Source: RHKX01 sp963826475 (GTDB lineage: Bacteria > Actinomycetota > Thermoleophilia > Solirubrobacterales > 70-9). From it: a DNA stretch of 64,000 nt. The position numbers and the translations under genes are program-made. Below are positions 8,489 to 15,614 of the stretch, in pieces. The stretch spans positions 744,001-808,000 of the forward strand of contig CAWGXC010000003.1 of assembly GCA_963826475.1 (NCBI GenBank). The letters run 5' to 3'. Below the pieces are notes generated by a model that did not search any database, was not told where the DNA came from, and saw only the letters and a program-made list of their open reading frames with translations. Position 1 is the first letter of the stretch, and the number at the start of each line of letters is the position of its first letter.

Positions 8489-9245
8489 TCGCCTGCTTTC
8501 GGGCGGAGATATTGAGCCGGACGTAGTCCAGCTCGGGTTCAGGCCCGAGGTGCTCGAGCACTTCGGCGAGGTAGACCTCGCGCAGGCTTTCCGGCAGCTG
8601 GTCGAGGTGCGAGCCGAGGCATACCGCCCTGATGAACGCCTCTGGCTCCGGCGGCCGCACCGGGCGCGGCTCGAGGTTGCAGTCGACCTCGACGAAGCCC
8701 GCCGCCCGGAGGAGCTTCGAGGTCTCCTGCGGCCGCGCGAAGTGAAGCGGGGCGAAGTCCTCGAGGTAGACGCGGAATCGCTCATCCGCCGCCACCTCGG
8801 CCGCGGCCGCGTAGAAACGGGCGACGTTGCCCTCTCCCCCGCACTGAGCCTCGAGCCTGCCACCGGGCCTGAGCGCGCTCGACAGTCGTACGAACAGGGA
8901 ACGGTGATCGACGATCCAGTGGAAGACCGCGTTGGAGAACACGACGTCGACCTCTCGATCGAGCTGGAGCTCGAGCAGGTCGGCGTGAATCACTTCCACG
9001 CCGGGGCCGAGGCGCTCGCGGGCGGCGTCGGCCATCGCGGCTGAGCCGTCGACCGCGATCAGATGACCGTCGGGCAGCATGCCCAGCAGTGCCTCGGTGA
9101 CCTTGCCGCTGCCGCACCCGGCGTCGAGGACCGTCTCGTCACCGCGAAGAGCGAGACGCTCGATCACGGCGCTGGACCAGTCCTGCTGAGGACTGGAGAC
9201 TCGGTCGTAGGTCCGCGCATCCCATTCGCGCGGGCCGCCGCTCAC
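8478..9245 (-). CDS. Class I SAM-dependent methyltransferase, trans-aconitate methyltransferase-like
   Basis: 255 residues with a seven-strand methyltransferase core: motif I VLDAGCGSGKVTEALL (about residues 38-53), AVDGSAAM, the HADL acid, VFSNAVFHWI and LRPGGRL. The start WDARTYDRVSSPQQDW and overall layout resemble trans-aconitate 2-methyltransferase (Tam) relatives. Its ATG overlaps the leuD stop (ATGA), so it is co-translated with leuC-leuD. By family knowledge, Tam-like enzymes methylate aconitate-type acids, and yeast Tmt1 also methylates 3-isopropylmalate, an intermediate made by the neighbouring enzymes. That substrate link is inference; a generic methyltransferase is equally possible. 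Confidence 0.8.
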   Translation of the reverse strand: MSGGPREWDARTYDRVSSPQQDWSSAVIERLALRGDETVLDAGCGSGKVTEALLGMLPDGHLIAVDGSAAMADAARERLGPGVEVIHADLLELQLDREVDVVFSNAVFHWIVDHRSLFVRLSSALRPGGRLEAQCGGEGNVARFYAAAAEVAADERFRVYLEDFAPLHFARPQETSKLLRAAGFVEVDCNLEPRPVRPPEPEAFIRAVCLGSHLDQLPESLREVYLAEVLEHLGPEPELDYVRLNISARKQATPA

Positions 9246-9802
9246 AGCGAGGTTGTCGCCGGGGCGTCGGTCTCGCGATCTCGCTCGTATGCGGTGATCG
9301 CGTCGGCGTTCTGGAGCGTGATCGAGATCTCGTCATGACCATTGAGCAGCCGATGGCGGATGTCCTCCTCGACCTCGAACCCGACGACTCCGCCGGCGTA
9401 GTCGACGGTGAGCTCGTCGAGGTCGATCCGGACCCGGCCCGCCTCGGCGATACCACGGCAGTGCTCGCTGGGCAGGATCACCGGCAGCAACCCGTTCTTC
9501 GTGGCGTTTGCGTAGAAGATGTCGGAGAACGACGGAGCGATGATCGCCTCGAATCCGTAGTCGGCGAGCGCCCAAACGGCGTGCTCGCGAGAGGAGCCGG
9601 AGCCGAAGTTGGCGCCGGCGACCAGCACCGGGTTCGGCTCGAGCGTGATCTCGCCGTCGCGGAACCAATCGTAGAACAGGTACTCGCCGAAGCCGGTCCG
9701 CTCGATCCGCTTGAGGAACTGCTTCGGGATGATCTGGTCGGTGTCCACGTCGGCGCGGTCAAGCACCGACACGTCGCCCTCGATCACGTCAATTGCATTC
9801 AT
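9242..9802 (-). CDS. leuD: 3-isopropylmalate dehydratase small subunit
   Basis: Swivel-domain subunit of isopropylmalate isomerase, pairing with LeuC to convert 2- to 3-isopropylmalate (and citramalate to methylmalate in the CimA route). At 186 residues it is slightly below the usual 200. Typical motifs are DVDTDQIIPKQFLK, NFGSGSSREHA and APSFSDIFYANA. The gap to the leuC stop is only 9 bp and contains GGAG. The C-terminal segment beyond about residue 175 is low complexity. Confidence 0.95.
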   Translation of the reverse strand: MNAIDVIEGDVSVLDRADVDTDQIIPKQFLKRIERTGFGEYLFYDWFRDGEITLEPNPVLVAGANFGSGSSREHAVWALADYGFEAIIAPSFSDIFYANATKNGLLPVILPSEHCRGIAEAGRVRIDLDELTVDYAGGVVGFEVEEDIRHRLLNGHDEISITLQNADAITAYERDRETDAPATTSL

Positions 9803-9811
9803 GGTGTCTCC

Positions 9812-11200
9812 TCAGCCCCAGGTGCGGATATCGACGAAATGGCCCTCGATCGCCGCCGCCGCGGCCATCCGCGGACTGACCAGGTGGGTCCTACCGCCCT
9901 TGCCCTGGCGGCCCTCGAAGTTGCGATTCGAGGTCGAGGCACAGCGCTCGCCCGGGTCGAGGGTGTCGGGGTTCATGCCCAGGCACATCGAGCAACCGGA
10001 CGCGCGCCACTCGAAGCCCGCCGCCCGGAAGACCTCGTGAAGGCCTTCCCTCTCGGCGACCTCACGGACCGACTCCGAGCCCGGGACGACCATTGCGCGC
10101 ACCGTCGAAGCCACCTGGCGGCCTCCGATCATCGACGCGGCTGCCCTCAGATCCTCGATCCGCGAATTGGTGCAGGAGCCGATGAACACCCGGTCGAGCG
10201 GGATCTCGGTGATCGGCGTACCGGCTTCCAATCCCATGTAGCCGAGTGCGCGGGCGGCTGTCTCGGGATCGACCGGACCGTCGAGTGATGCCGGGTCGGG
10301 CACGGAGGCAGCCACCTCGGCGACCATTCCGGGCGTCGTGCCCCAGGTGACCATCGGCGAGATCGTCGTCGCGTCGATCTCGACCTCGCGGTCGAACGTC
10401 GCGCCATCGTCCGTTCGCAGGCCGCGCCAGCGCTCGACCGCGGCATCGAAGTCCTCGGGTGCCCCCGGCTTGCCCTCGACGTAGGCGAAGGTCGTCTCGT
10501 CGGGGGCGATCATGCCCGCGCGTCCGCCGCCCTCGATCGTCATGTTGCAGATGGTCATGCGGCCCTCCATCGAGAGACCCTCGATCGGCTCGCCGGCGTA
10601 CTCGACCACGTGGCCGACCATCCCGCCCGTCCCGAGCCGGCCGATCGTCGCCAGGATCAGGTCCTTGGCGCCGACCCCTTCGGCGAGCTCGCCGGTGTAG
10701 TTGATGCGCATCGTCTTGGGCCGCTTTTGGATCAGGGTCTGAGTGGCGAGCACATGCTCGACCTCCGAGGTGCCGATGCCGAAGGCGAGCGCCCCGAAGG
10801 CACCGTGCGTGGATGTATGCGAGTCGCCGCAGACGATCGTCATGCCCGGCTGAGTCGCGCCGAGCTCCGGGCCGATGACGTGGACGATGCCGCGCTGCTT
10901 GGAGCCGAGGGAGAACAGCGGGACACCGAACTCCTCGCAGTTGGTCTCCAGCTTTTCGACCTGCTTGCGCGACAGTTCGTCGGCGATCATGCGCGCGAGC
11001 GGCGTGTCATCGGTCGGCACGTTGTGATCGGCGGTCGCAAGGGTGCGGTCGGGGCGACGCACCTTGCGTCCGGCGAGCCGAAGCCCGTCGAAGGCCTGCG
11101 GCGAGGTGACCTCGTGGACGAGGTGGAGGTCGATGAAGATCAGCCCGTCGCTGACCTCGTGGGCCAGCCAGATCTTGTCGAACATCGTGCTCTTGCTCAT
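9812..11200 (-). CDS. leuC: 3-isopropylmalate dehydratase large subunit
   Basis: Aconitase-family catalytic subunit carrying the 4Fe-4S cluster. The 462 residues begin MFDKIWLAHEV. They carry VCGDSHTSTHGAFG and the cluster cysteines in FIGSCTNSRIEDL and GCSMCLGMNPD, with SNRNFEGRQGKG near the end. It follows the XRE-cupin gene by 37 bp and leads into leuD, so regulator-leuC-leuD-methyltransferase form one unit. A shared role in isoleucine synthesis through citramalate is inferred from cimA nearby. Confidence 0.96.
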   Translation of the reverse strand: MSKSTMFDKIWLAHEVSDGLIFIDLHLVHEVTSPQAFDGLRLAGRKVRRPDRTLATADHNVPTDDTPLARMIADELSRKQVEKLETNCEEFGVPLFSLGSKQRGIVHVIGPELGATQPGMTIVCGDSHTSTHGAFGALAFGIGTSEVEHVLATQTLIQKRPKTMRINYTGELAEGVGAKDLILATIGRLGTGGMVGHVVEYAGEPIEGLSMEGRMTICNMTIEGGGRAGMIAPDETTFAYVEGKPGAPEDFDAAVERWRGLRTDDGATFDREVEIDATTISPMVTWGTTPGMVAEVAASVPDPASLDGPVDPETAARALGYMGLEAGTPITEIPLDRVFIGSCTNSRIEDLRAAASMIGGRQVASTVRAMVVPGSESVREVAEREGLHEVFRAAGFEWRASGCSMCLGMNPDTLDPGERCASTSNRNFEGRQGKGGRTHLVSPRMAAAAAIEGHFVDIRTWG

Positions 11201-11237
11201 CTCGTCCTTCCGGTCGTCATCGGTCGATCTGGGTGAT

Positions 11238-11843
11238 TCAGCTTCGTCGCAGTCCGGCGGCGATCACGGCGAGCAGCTCAGCCGTTTCCGCGCCGGGATT
11301 GCGCAGGTGGTGGGAGAGGTCCGCGTCGAATGTCGCGCTGTCGCCGGCGCGGAGCGAGCTCGCCTCGCCGTCGACGATGAGCTCGACCTCACCCGCCATC
11401 ACGAAGACCGTCTCGCGGCTGCCCGGCTCGTGGATCGGGGGATCGCCGGCGCCCCCCGTCGCCGAGCCGGCGGCGAGCCGGTGCAGCGATACGTCTGCCC
11501 GCTGGCCGGGAAGCGGGGGCGTCAGCTCCTCGATCTCGTGTCCCGAGCGGGAGCTGCGGCGGCCGCTGCCGCGGCGGACGATGACGGCGTGCCGACCCTC
11601 GTCGAGCCGCAAGAGCTGAGAGAGGGACAGCTCGAGACCCTCGGCGATGCGAGCCGCGACCGCGAGCGTCGGGCTGCTCTCGCCGCGCTCCACCTGCGAA
11701 AGAGTGGCGGCGCCGACACCGGAGCGAAGGGCGAGCTCGCGCAGGGAAAGCGCCATCCCCTCGCGGAGAGCCTTGACCCGGAATCCGATGGCCGCCGGAT
11801 CTACGGCGGAGACGTCGGTGGCGGCGGTGGCGGCGCGGGTCAT
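11238..11843 (-). CDS. XRE-family transcriptional regulator with C-terminal cupin sensor domain
   Basis: 201 residues. An N-terminal helix-turn-helix of the Cro/CI type (about residues 20-75; LSLRELALRSGVGAATLSQVERGESSP) is followed by a cupin_2 barrel (about residues 125-195; PGSRETVFVMAGEVEL). Proteins of this layout are repressors or activators whose cupin binds a small metabolite. It sits inside the leucine block between leuA (62 bp upstream) and leuC (37 bp downstream), so local control of leuCD is an obvious hypothesis. ATG at 11843 is the natural start; the frame reads on antisense-like through leuA, which is not coding. A symmetric element lies directly upstream (11852-11875). Confidence 0.9.
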   Translation of the reverse strand: MTRAATAATDVSAVDPAAIGFRVKALREGMALSLRELALRSGVGAATLSQVERGESSPTLAVAARIAEGLELSLSQLLRLDEGRHAVIVRRGSGRRSSRSGHEIEELTPPLPGQRADVSLHRLAAGSATGGAGDPPIHEPGSRETVFVMAGEVELIVDGEASSLRAGDSATFDADLSHHLRNPGAETAELLAVIAAGLRRS

Positions 11844-11851
11844 TTCGAGCC

Positions 11852-11875
11852 GTACGGTATCACATACGTCTGTAC
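11852..11875. promoter_or_regulatory. Nested inverted repeat upstream of the XRE-cupin gene (candidate operator)
   Basis: Outer GTAC/GTAC arms (11852-11855 and 11872-11875) enclose an inner GTAT-CAC-ATAC (11857-11867). The element lies 9-32 bp upstream of the regulator's ATG in the 62-bp leuA gap. The symmetry and spacing fit an autoregulatory operator for the XRE protein. No clear Shine-Dalgarno is present in this gap, so a promoter with a very short leader is possible. Confidence 0.4.
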
Positions 11876-11905
11876 TGCCTACGGAGCAGCGATCGCGAGC
11901 CTCAC

Positions 11906-13510
11906 CTACGGTCCGGGACGGATCGGTGAGACCGCCGCGTCCGCGACGACCGACTCGGCCTCCCGCACGGCGGCGCCGTCGAGCGCGTTGGAAAGCGCCC
12001 TCACGTAGGCCTGCACCGAGGCGTCGATGATGTCTGTGGAAACCGCCTGCCCGCTGGCCAGGCGCCCGTGGGCGTGCAGCATCACGGTCACCTCGCCCAG
12101 CGCGTCCTCCCCGCCGGTCACCGCCGAGACGAGGTACTGGCGGAGCTCGCAGTCGGTCTCCACGGCCGCCTGGATCGCGCGGAAGGCGGCGTCGATCGGG
12201 CCGTCGCCGCCGGATTCGCCCTTTACCTCTGCTCCCGCGGGGGTGGTGATCGCGACCCGGGCGAGCGGCTCGCGCTCGCTGCCCGCCTCGACCTCGAACC
12301 AGGACAGCTCGTAGCGTTCGGCGCTCTGTCGCATCTCGTCCGAGACGAGGGCCTCCAGGTCCACCCCGGTGACCTGCTTCTTCTTGTCCGCGAGCGCCTT
12401 GAAGCGCTTGAAGGCCTGATTGAGGGCGTTGCCCTCGACCTTGAACCCCAGCTGCTCGAGCGCGTCGCTGAGAGCGTGACGCCCGGAGTGCTTGCCGAGC
12501 ACGATCGAGTTGGACTCCAACCCGATGTCCCGCGCGTCCATGATCTCGAACGTCGTGCGCTCCTTGAGGACGCCATCCTGGTGGATGCCGGACTCGTGGG
12601 CGAAGGCGTTGCGCCCGACGATCGCCTTGTTGGGCTGCACGACGTAGCCGGTGAATCGGGAGACCATGCGACTCGTGCGCGCCAGCTCGGTCGCATCGAG
12701 GTTCGTGTCGTACCCATGGTCGGCGCGGCGGGTCCGCAGCAGCATCACGATCTCCTCGAGCGCACAGTTGCCGGCTCGCTCGCCGATGCCATTGATCGCG
12801 CACTCCACCTGGCGGGCGCCGGCGAGAACGCCGGCGTAGGAGTTCGCGACGGCCAGCCCGAGGTCGTCGTGGCAGTGGACGGACATCCGGACGTCGCTGA
12901 GCTCGGGCACGAGCTCGAACAGCCGGCCGAGGAACCGCGTGTACTCTGCCGGCGTGGTGTAGCCGACCGTGTCGGGGATGTTGATCACGCTCGCTCCCTC
13001 GGCAATTGCGATCGAGCAGACCTCGGCGGTGAATTCCAGGTCGGAGCGCGTGGCATCCATCGGCGAGAATTCGACGTCGGAGCAGAGCTCGCGAGCGTGG
13101 GCCACGGCGGCCTTGGCCTGTCCCTTCACGTCCTCGCGGTCAGTCCGCAGCTGATGCTCGATGTGGATGTCGGAGGTAGAGATGAACGTGTGGATCCGGG
13201 GTCGCTCGGAGTCCCTGATCGCACCCCAGGCGGCGTCGATGTCCCCTTTCTGGGTGCGGGCGAGGCCACAGATGACCGGTCCCTCAACGGTCCTCGAGAT
13301 CGCCTCGACGGCTTCGAAGTCACCTGGGGACGTGATCGGGAACCCGGCCTCGATGACGTCTACCCCGAGGCGAGCCAACTGACTGGCGATCTCGACCTTC
13401 TCCTGGGTGTTGAGCGAGATTCCGGGGGACTGCTCCCCGTCCCGCAGCGTCGTGTCGAATATCTCGACCCGACTGAACCCGTCATCCGTTGTGCTTCTCT
13501 CAGCGGCCAT
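11906..13510 (-). CDS. leuA: 2-isopropylmalate synthase
   Basis: Commits 2-oxoisovalerate plus acetyl-CoA to leucine. The 534 residues start with the DRE-TIM motif FDTTLRDGEQSPGISL. They contain VHCHDDLGLAVANS, NGIGERAGNCALEE and HESGIHQDGVL, then the C-terminal leucine-sensing LeuA dimer domain (about residues 390-515; note DGPIDAAF). It is the roughly 510-530-residue LeuA type 1, unlike the longer LeuA of many other actinobacteria. AAGGAGGG at 13517-13524 lies 7 bp before the ATG. A leucine-rich leader peptide is encoded 65 bp upstream, so transcription or translation is probably attenuated by leucine supply, besides feedback inhibition. Confidence 0.96.
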   Translation of the reverse strand: MAAERSTTDDGFSRVEIFDTTLRDGEQSPGISLNTQEKVEIASQLARLGVDVIEAGFPITSPGDFEAVEAISRTVEGPVICGLARTQKGDIDAAWGAIRDSERPRIHTFISTSDIHIEHQLRTDREDVKGQAKAAVAHARELCSDVEFSPMDATRSDLEFTAEVCSIAIAEGASVINIPDTVGYTTPAEYTRFLGRLFELVPELSDVRMSVHCHDDLGLAVANSYAGVLAGARQVECAINGIGERAGNCALEEIVMLLRTRRADHGYDTNLDATELARTSRMVSRFTGYVVQPNKAIVGRNAFAHESGIHQDGVLKERTTFEIMDARDIGLESNSIVLGKHSGRHALSDALEQLGFKVEGNALNQAFKRFKALADKKKQVTGVDLEALVSDEMRQSAERYELSWFEVEAGSEREPLARVAITTPAGAEVKGESGGDGPIDAAFRAIQAAVETDCELRQYLVSAVTGGEDALGEVTVMLHAHGRLASGQAVSTDIIDASVQAYVRALSNALDGAAVREAESVVADAAVSPIRPGP

Positions 13511-13553
13511 CGCCGACCCTCCTTCTCAAAACTTTTCGATGTCCCTTGTTCTT

Positions 13554-13631
13554 GCGGCTAACGCGCCGCCCAGCGCTATTCCCCCCGGAGGGGGAGGAGA
13601 AGGAGAAGCGCGAGGCTGGTCAGCCGGGGGG
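13554..13631 (-). promoter_or_regulatory. Putative leucine attenuator region of leuA
   Basis: The leucine-codon run of the leader ORF is flanked by a perfect 8-bp inverted repeat, 13581-13588 and 13624-13631 (CCCCCCGG/CCGGGGGG). A second hairpin, GCGGC-GCGTTA-GCCGC in the mRNA (13554-13569), lies just before the leuA ribosome-binding site. A ribosome stalled in the leucine codons would block the first stem. There is no U-tract, so the mechanism could be Rho-dependent or act on translation; this is inferred. Confidence 0.5.
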
Positions 13632-13635
13632 TCAT
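13576..13635 (-). CDS. leuA leader peptide (19 aa, eight leucines)
   Basis: The frame reads MTPRLTSLALLLLLPLRGE and a TAG, 65 bp upstream of the leuA ATG. Eight of 19 residues are Leu, five of them consecutive, using CTG, CTC and CTT codons. A leucine-rich micro-ORF directly before leuA is the hallmark of ribosome-mediated attenuation. A TAGAGT hexamer ends nine bases before its ATG, so the transcript may begin at or near the start codon (leaderless translation), as no Shine-Dalgarno is visible. It is too short for ordinary gene calling. Identity as a leader is strongly supported by composition and position; the regulatory mechanism is inferred. Confidence 0.8.
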   Translation of the reverse strand: MTPRLTSLALLLLLPLRGE

Positions 13636-13644
13636 CGGCCTGGC

Positions 13645-13650
13645 ACTCTA
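13645..13650 (-). promoter_or_regulatory. Candidate -10 element (TAGAGT) for the leuA leader transcript
   Basis: TAGAGT on the minus strand matches TANNNT and lies nine bases upstream of the leader-peptide ATG. It overlaps the stop codon of the upstream membrane-protein gene. No good -35 hexamer is visible at 16-18 bp, which is common for GC-rich actinobacterial promoters. Confidence 0.35.
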
Positions 13651-14379
13651 GCGAACCGCGGGCGGCGTCCGGTGGTGCCTCAGCCGTCGTGAGGAGGCCC
13701 GTCCGGCGAAACGATCGGCCGCCCGCTGCTTTTTCTGGTCGTCGTAGATGCGCGCCCAGACCGACGTCGGCCTGCCGAGCCGCGCGGCTCCCACGAGCGC
13801 GACGAGGGGGACGAAGAGCCCGACCGCGGCGATCCCGAACTTCTCCTTGGCGCAGTTGACGATCACGAAGGCCAGGTTGAGCAGACCGACCGCGCCGATC
13901 CCCGCGAGGGCGGCGTTCTCCAGCTCGTCGGCGAGATCGACGAGGACCGAGAACCCCAACACGCCGATCCCGGCAAGGATCCCCGCGACGATCACGGCGT
14001 CAATCGACTTGCGCCCCTCCCGCGACCAGTAGACGTCCTTGAGGTCCAGCCAGAGCGCGAACTCGTCGAGGGTGAGACCGGTCCCGATGCCGAATGCGAC
14101 GGCGACGATCTCGCGCCCCGGCGAAGCGGGATCGACCGCGATCCCGACCCAGCCGGCGATCATCAGCGTGAGGATGCCCCAGAACATGTGGTGGATGTGG
14201 GTGCCGCCGACCTCGACGTTGCCGGGCCACCAGCTCACCTGCGCCCGGATCAGGTGCGCGCTGGTCCGGATGAACGCGAAGGAAGCGAGGAAGGCGAGGA
14301 GGAAGAAGAACGCGGGCTGCTTGCCCGCGTCGACGATCCCCTCCTGATAGACGCTGCCGATGCTCGCCGCCACGGTCAT
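13648..14379 (-). CDS. Integral membrane protein of unknown function (HIHH and DEFALWL motifs)
   Basis: 243 residues with about six hydrophobic segments (near residues 22-42, 66-86, 92-110, 128-150, 155-175 and 182-200). After the first helix comes GGTHIHHMFWGI, and between later helices GTGLTLDEFALWLDLKDVYW. The clustered His, Asp and Glu inside or next to helices could bind a metal, as in membrane-embedded hydrolases, but I do not recognise the family and assign no activity. The C-terminus is a basic Arg-rich tail. It lies upstream of leuA on the same strand, and its stop overlaps the presumed leuA -10. Confidence 0.75.
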   Translation of the reverse strand: MTVAASIGSVYQEGIVDAGKQPAFFFLLAFLASFAFIRTSAHLIRAQVSWWPGNVEVGGTHIHHMFWGILTLMIAGWVGIAVDPASPGREIVAVAFGIGTGLTLDEFALWLDLKDVYWSREGRKSIDAVIVAGILAGIGVLGFSVLVDLADELENAALAGIGAVGLLNLAFVIVNCAKEKFGIAAVGLFVPLVALVGAARLGRPTSVWARIYDDQKKQRAADRFAGRASSRRLRHHRTPPAVR

Positions 14380-14404
14380 CGAATCACTCCCGCGAGCGGG
14401 CGCC

Positions 14405-15436
14405 TCAAGGGACGAGGACTACCTTCCCCACGTTGCGGCGCTCGTGGATGAAGCGATGGGCATCGGGGGCGCGTTCGAAGGAGAACGACTCGGCAACCAC
14501 CGGGTTGAGATCGCCCGCCTCGAGGTCGGCCTCGAGTGGCCCCGTCACCCTCGCCAAGCTCCCCTCGCGGTCCCACCAGGCGAGCATGTTGAGGCCGAAG
14601 ACGCCCTTGTTCTCGTTCATCATCGTCAGGCTCTTCCACCAGGGCATCGTCGCCGTGGTCATGCTCGCGAGCCCCTTGAGCAGGCCCGGGATGTTGCGGC
14701 CGTCACCCGTCTGCACCTCGCTGATCCCATAACAGACGACCCGCCCTCCGGACCGAAGCAGGCGGTAGTCCTTGCGAAAGCTGGATGGCCCGATCGCGTC
14801 GAACGCCAGGTCGATGCCCTCACCGTTGGTGATCTCTCTTACGGCGGCCTCGAAATCGGTGTTGCGATAGTCGATGGCGTGATCGACGCCCTGCGCCCGA
14901 ATCGCATCGTGCTTGGAGGCAGATGCCGTCCCGAAGATCTCGGCCCCGCGCGCCCGGGCGATCTGCGTTGCGGAAATGCCGACGCCGCCGGCGGCCGCGT
15001 GGATCAAGACACGATCGCCCTCGCGCATGCCTCCCATGATCACCAGCCCCGCGTAGGCGGTTCCGTAGTTGACTGGCACCGCGGCGCCCTGCTCGAACGA
15101 CAGCGACTCGGGCAGCCGCAGGACGTCCTTCTCCGAAACCGTGACCAACTCGGCGTAGCCCCCGAAACGGGTACCCGCCATGACCCGGTCTCCGACCGCC
15201 ACCGAGGTGACGCCCTCTCCCAGGGTCTCGACCTCGCCGGCGACCTCGTAGCCGACGATTGACGGCACCTTCGGCGCATCCGGATACATGCCGGTCCGCG
15301 CGAGCAGATCAGCGAAGTTGATCCCGGCCGCCTTGACGGCGATCCGGACCTCCCCGGCCGCCACCTGTGGATCGGGCCGCTCCTCGACCTTGAGGACGTC
15401 GGGATTCCCGTGCCTGGTGATGACTACCGCGCGCAT
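14405..15436 (-). CDS. NADPH:quinone oxidoreductase-like MDR-superfamily protein
   Basis: 343 residues of the medium-chain dehydrogenase/reductase fold without structural zinc cysteines, as in quinone oxidoreductases. The N-terminal GroES-like domain (AGINFADLLARTGMYP, GYEVAGEVETLGEGV) is followed by the NADPH-binding Rossmann domain with HAAAGGVGISATQIAR. It then shows DYRNTDF and FDAIGP, as in VAT-1/quinone-reductase relatives. It would reduce quinones or enones with NADPH in the cytoplasm; the true substrate is unknown. It lies 25 bp upstream of the membrane protein gene on the same strand, so the two may be cotranscribed. Confidence 0.88.
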   Translation of the reverse strand: MRAVVITRHGNPDVLKVEERPDPQVAAGEVRIAVKAAGINFADLLARTGMYPDAPKVPSIVGYEVAGEVETLGEGVTSVAVGDRVMAGTRFGGYAELVTVSEKDVLRLPESLSFEQGAAVPVNYGTAYAGLVIMGGMREGDRVLIHAAAGGVGISATQIARARGAEIFGTASASKHDAIRAQGVDHAIDYRNTDFEAAVREITNGEGIDLAFDAIGPSSFRKDYRLLRSGGRVVCYGISEVQTGDGRNIPGLLKGLASMTTATMPWWKSLTMMNENKGVFGLNMLAWWDREGSLARVTGPLEADLEAGDLNPVVAESFSFERAPDAHRFIHERRNVGKVVLVP

Positions 15437-15508
15437 CGGGCCACCCTAGCGACGGGCGGGCGGCTCGGCGGGCGGGCGGGCCGGACCGACGCGGACCCCG
15501 ACCGCCGT

Positions 15509-15572
15509 CGCTGGGGAGGATTGGCCCCGGATACGGGGATGAGCCGGGTCCAGCGCAGCCGCTGGGGAGGAT
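15509..15572. repeat. Two-copy imperfect tandem repeat, period 51 bp
   Basis: CGCTGGGGAGGAT occurs at 15509-15521 and 15560-15572, each followed by related sequence (GGCC..GGATAC / GGCCGGAATAC, then AGCCGGGTC / AACCGGGCC). A third partial GCCGCTG precedes the serA stop. It fills most of the 178-bp gap between serA and the oxidoreductase. No coding potential is seen. Confidence 0.5.
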
Positions 15573-15614
15573 CAGGCCGGAATACCGACCAGAACCGGGC
15601 CTGGCGAGCCGCTG

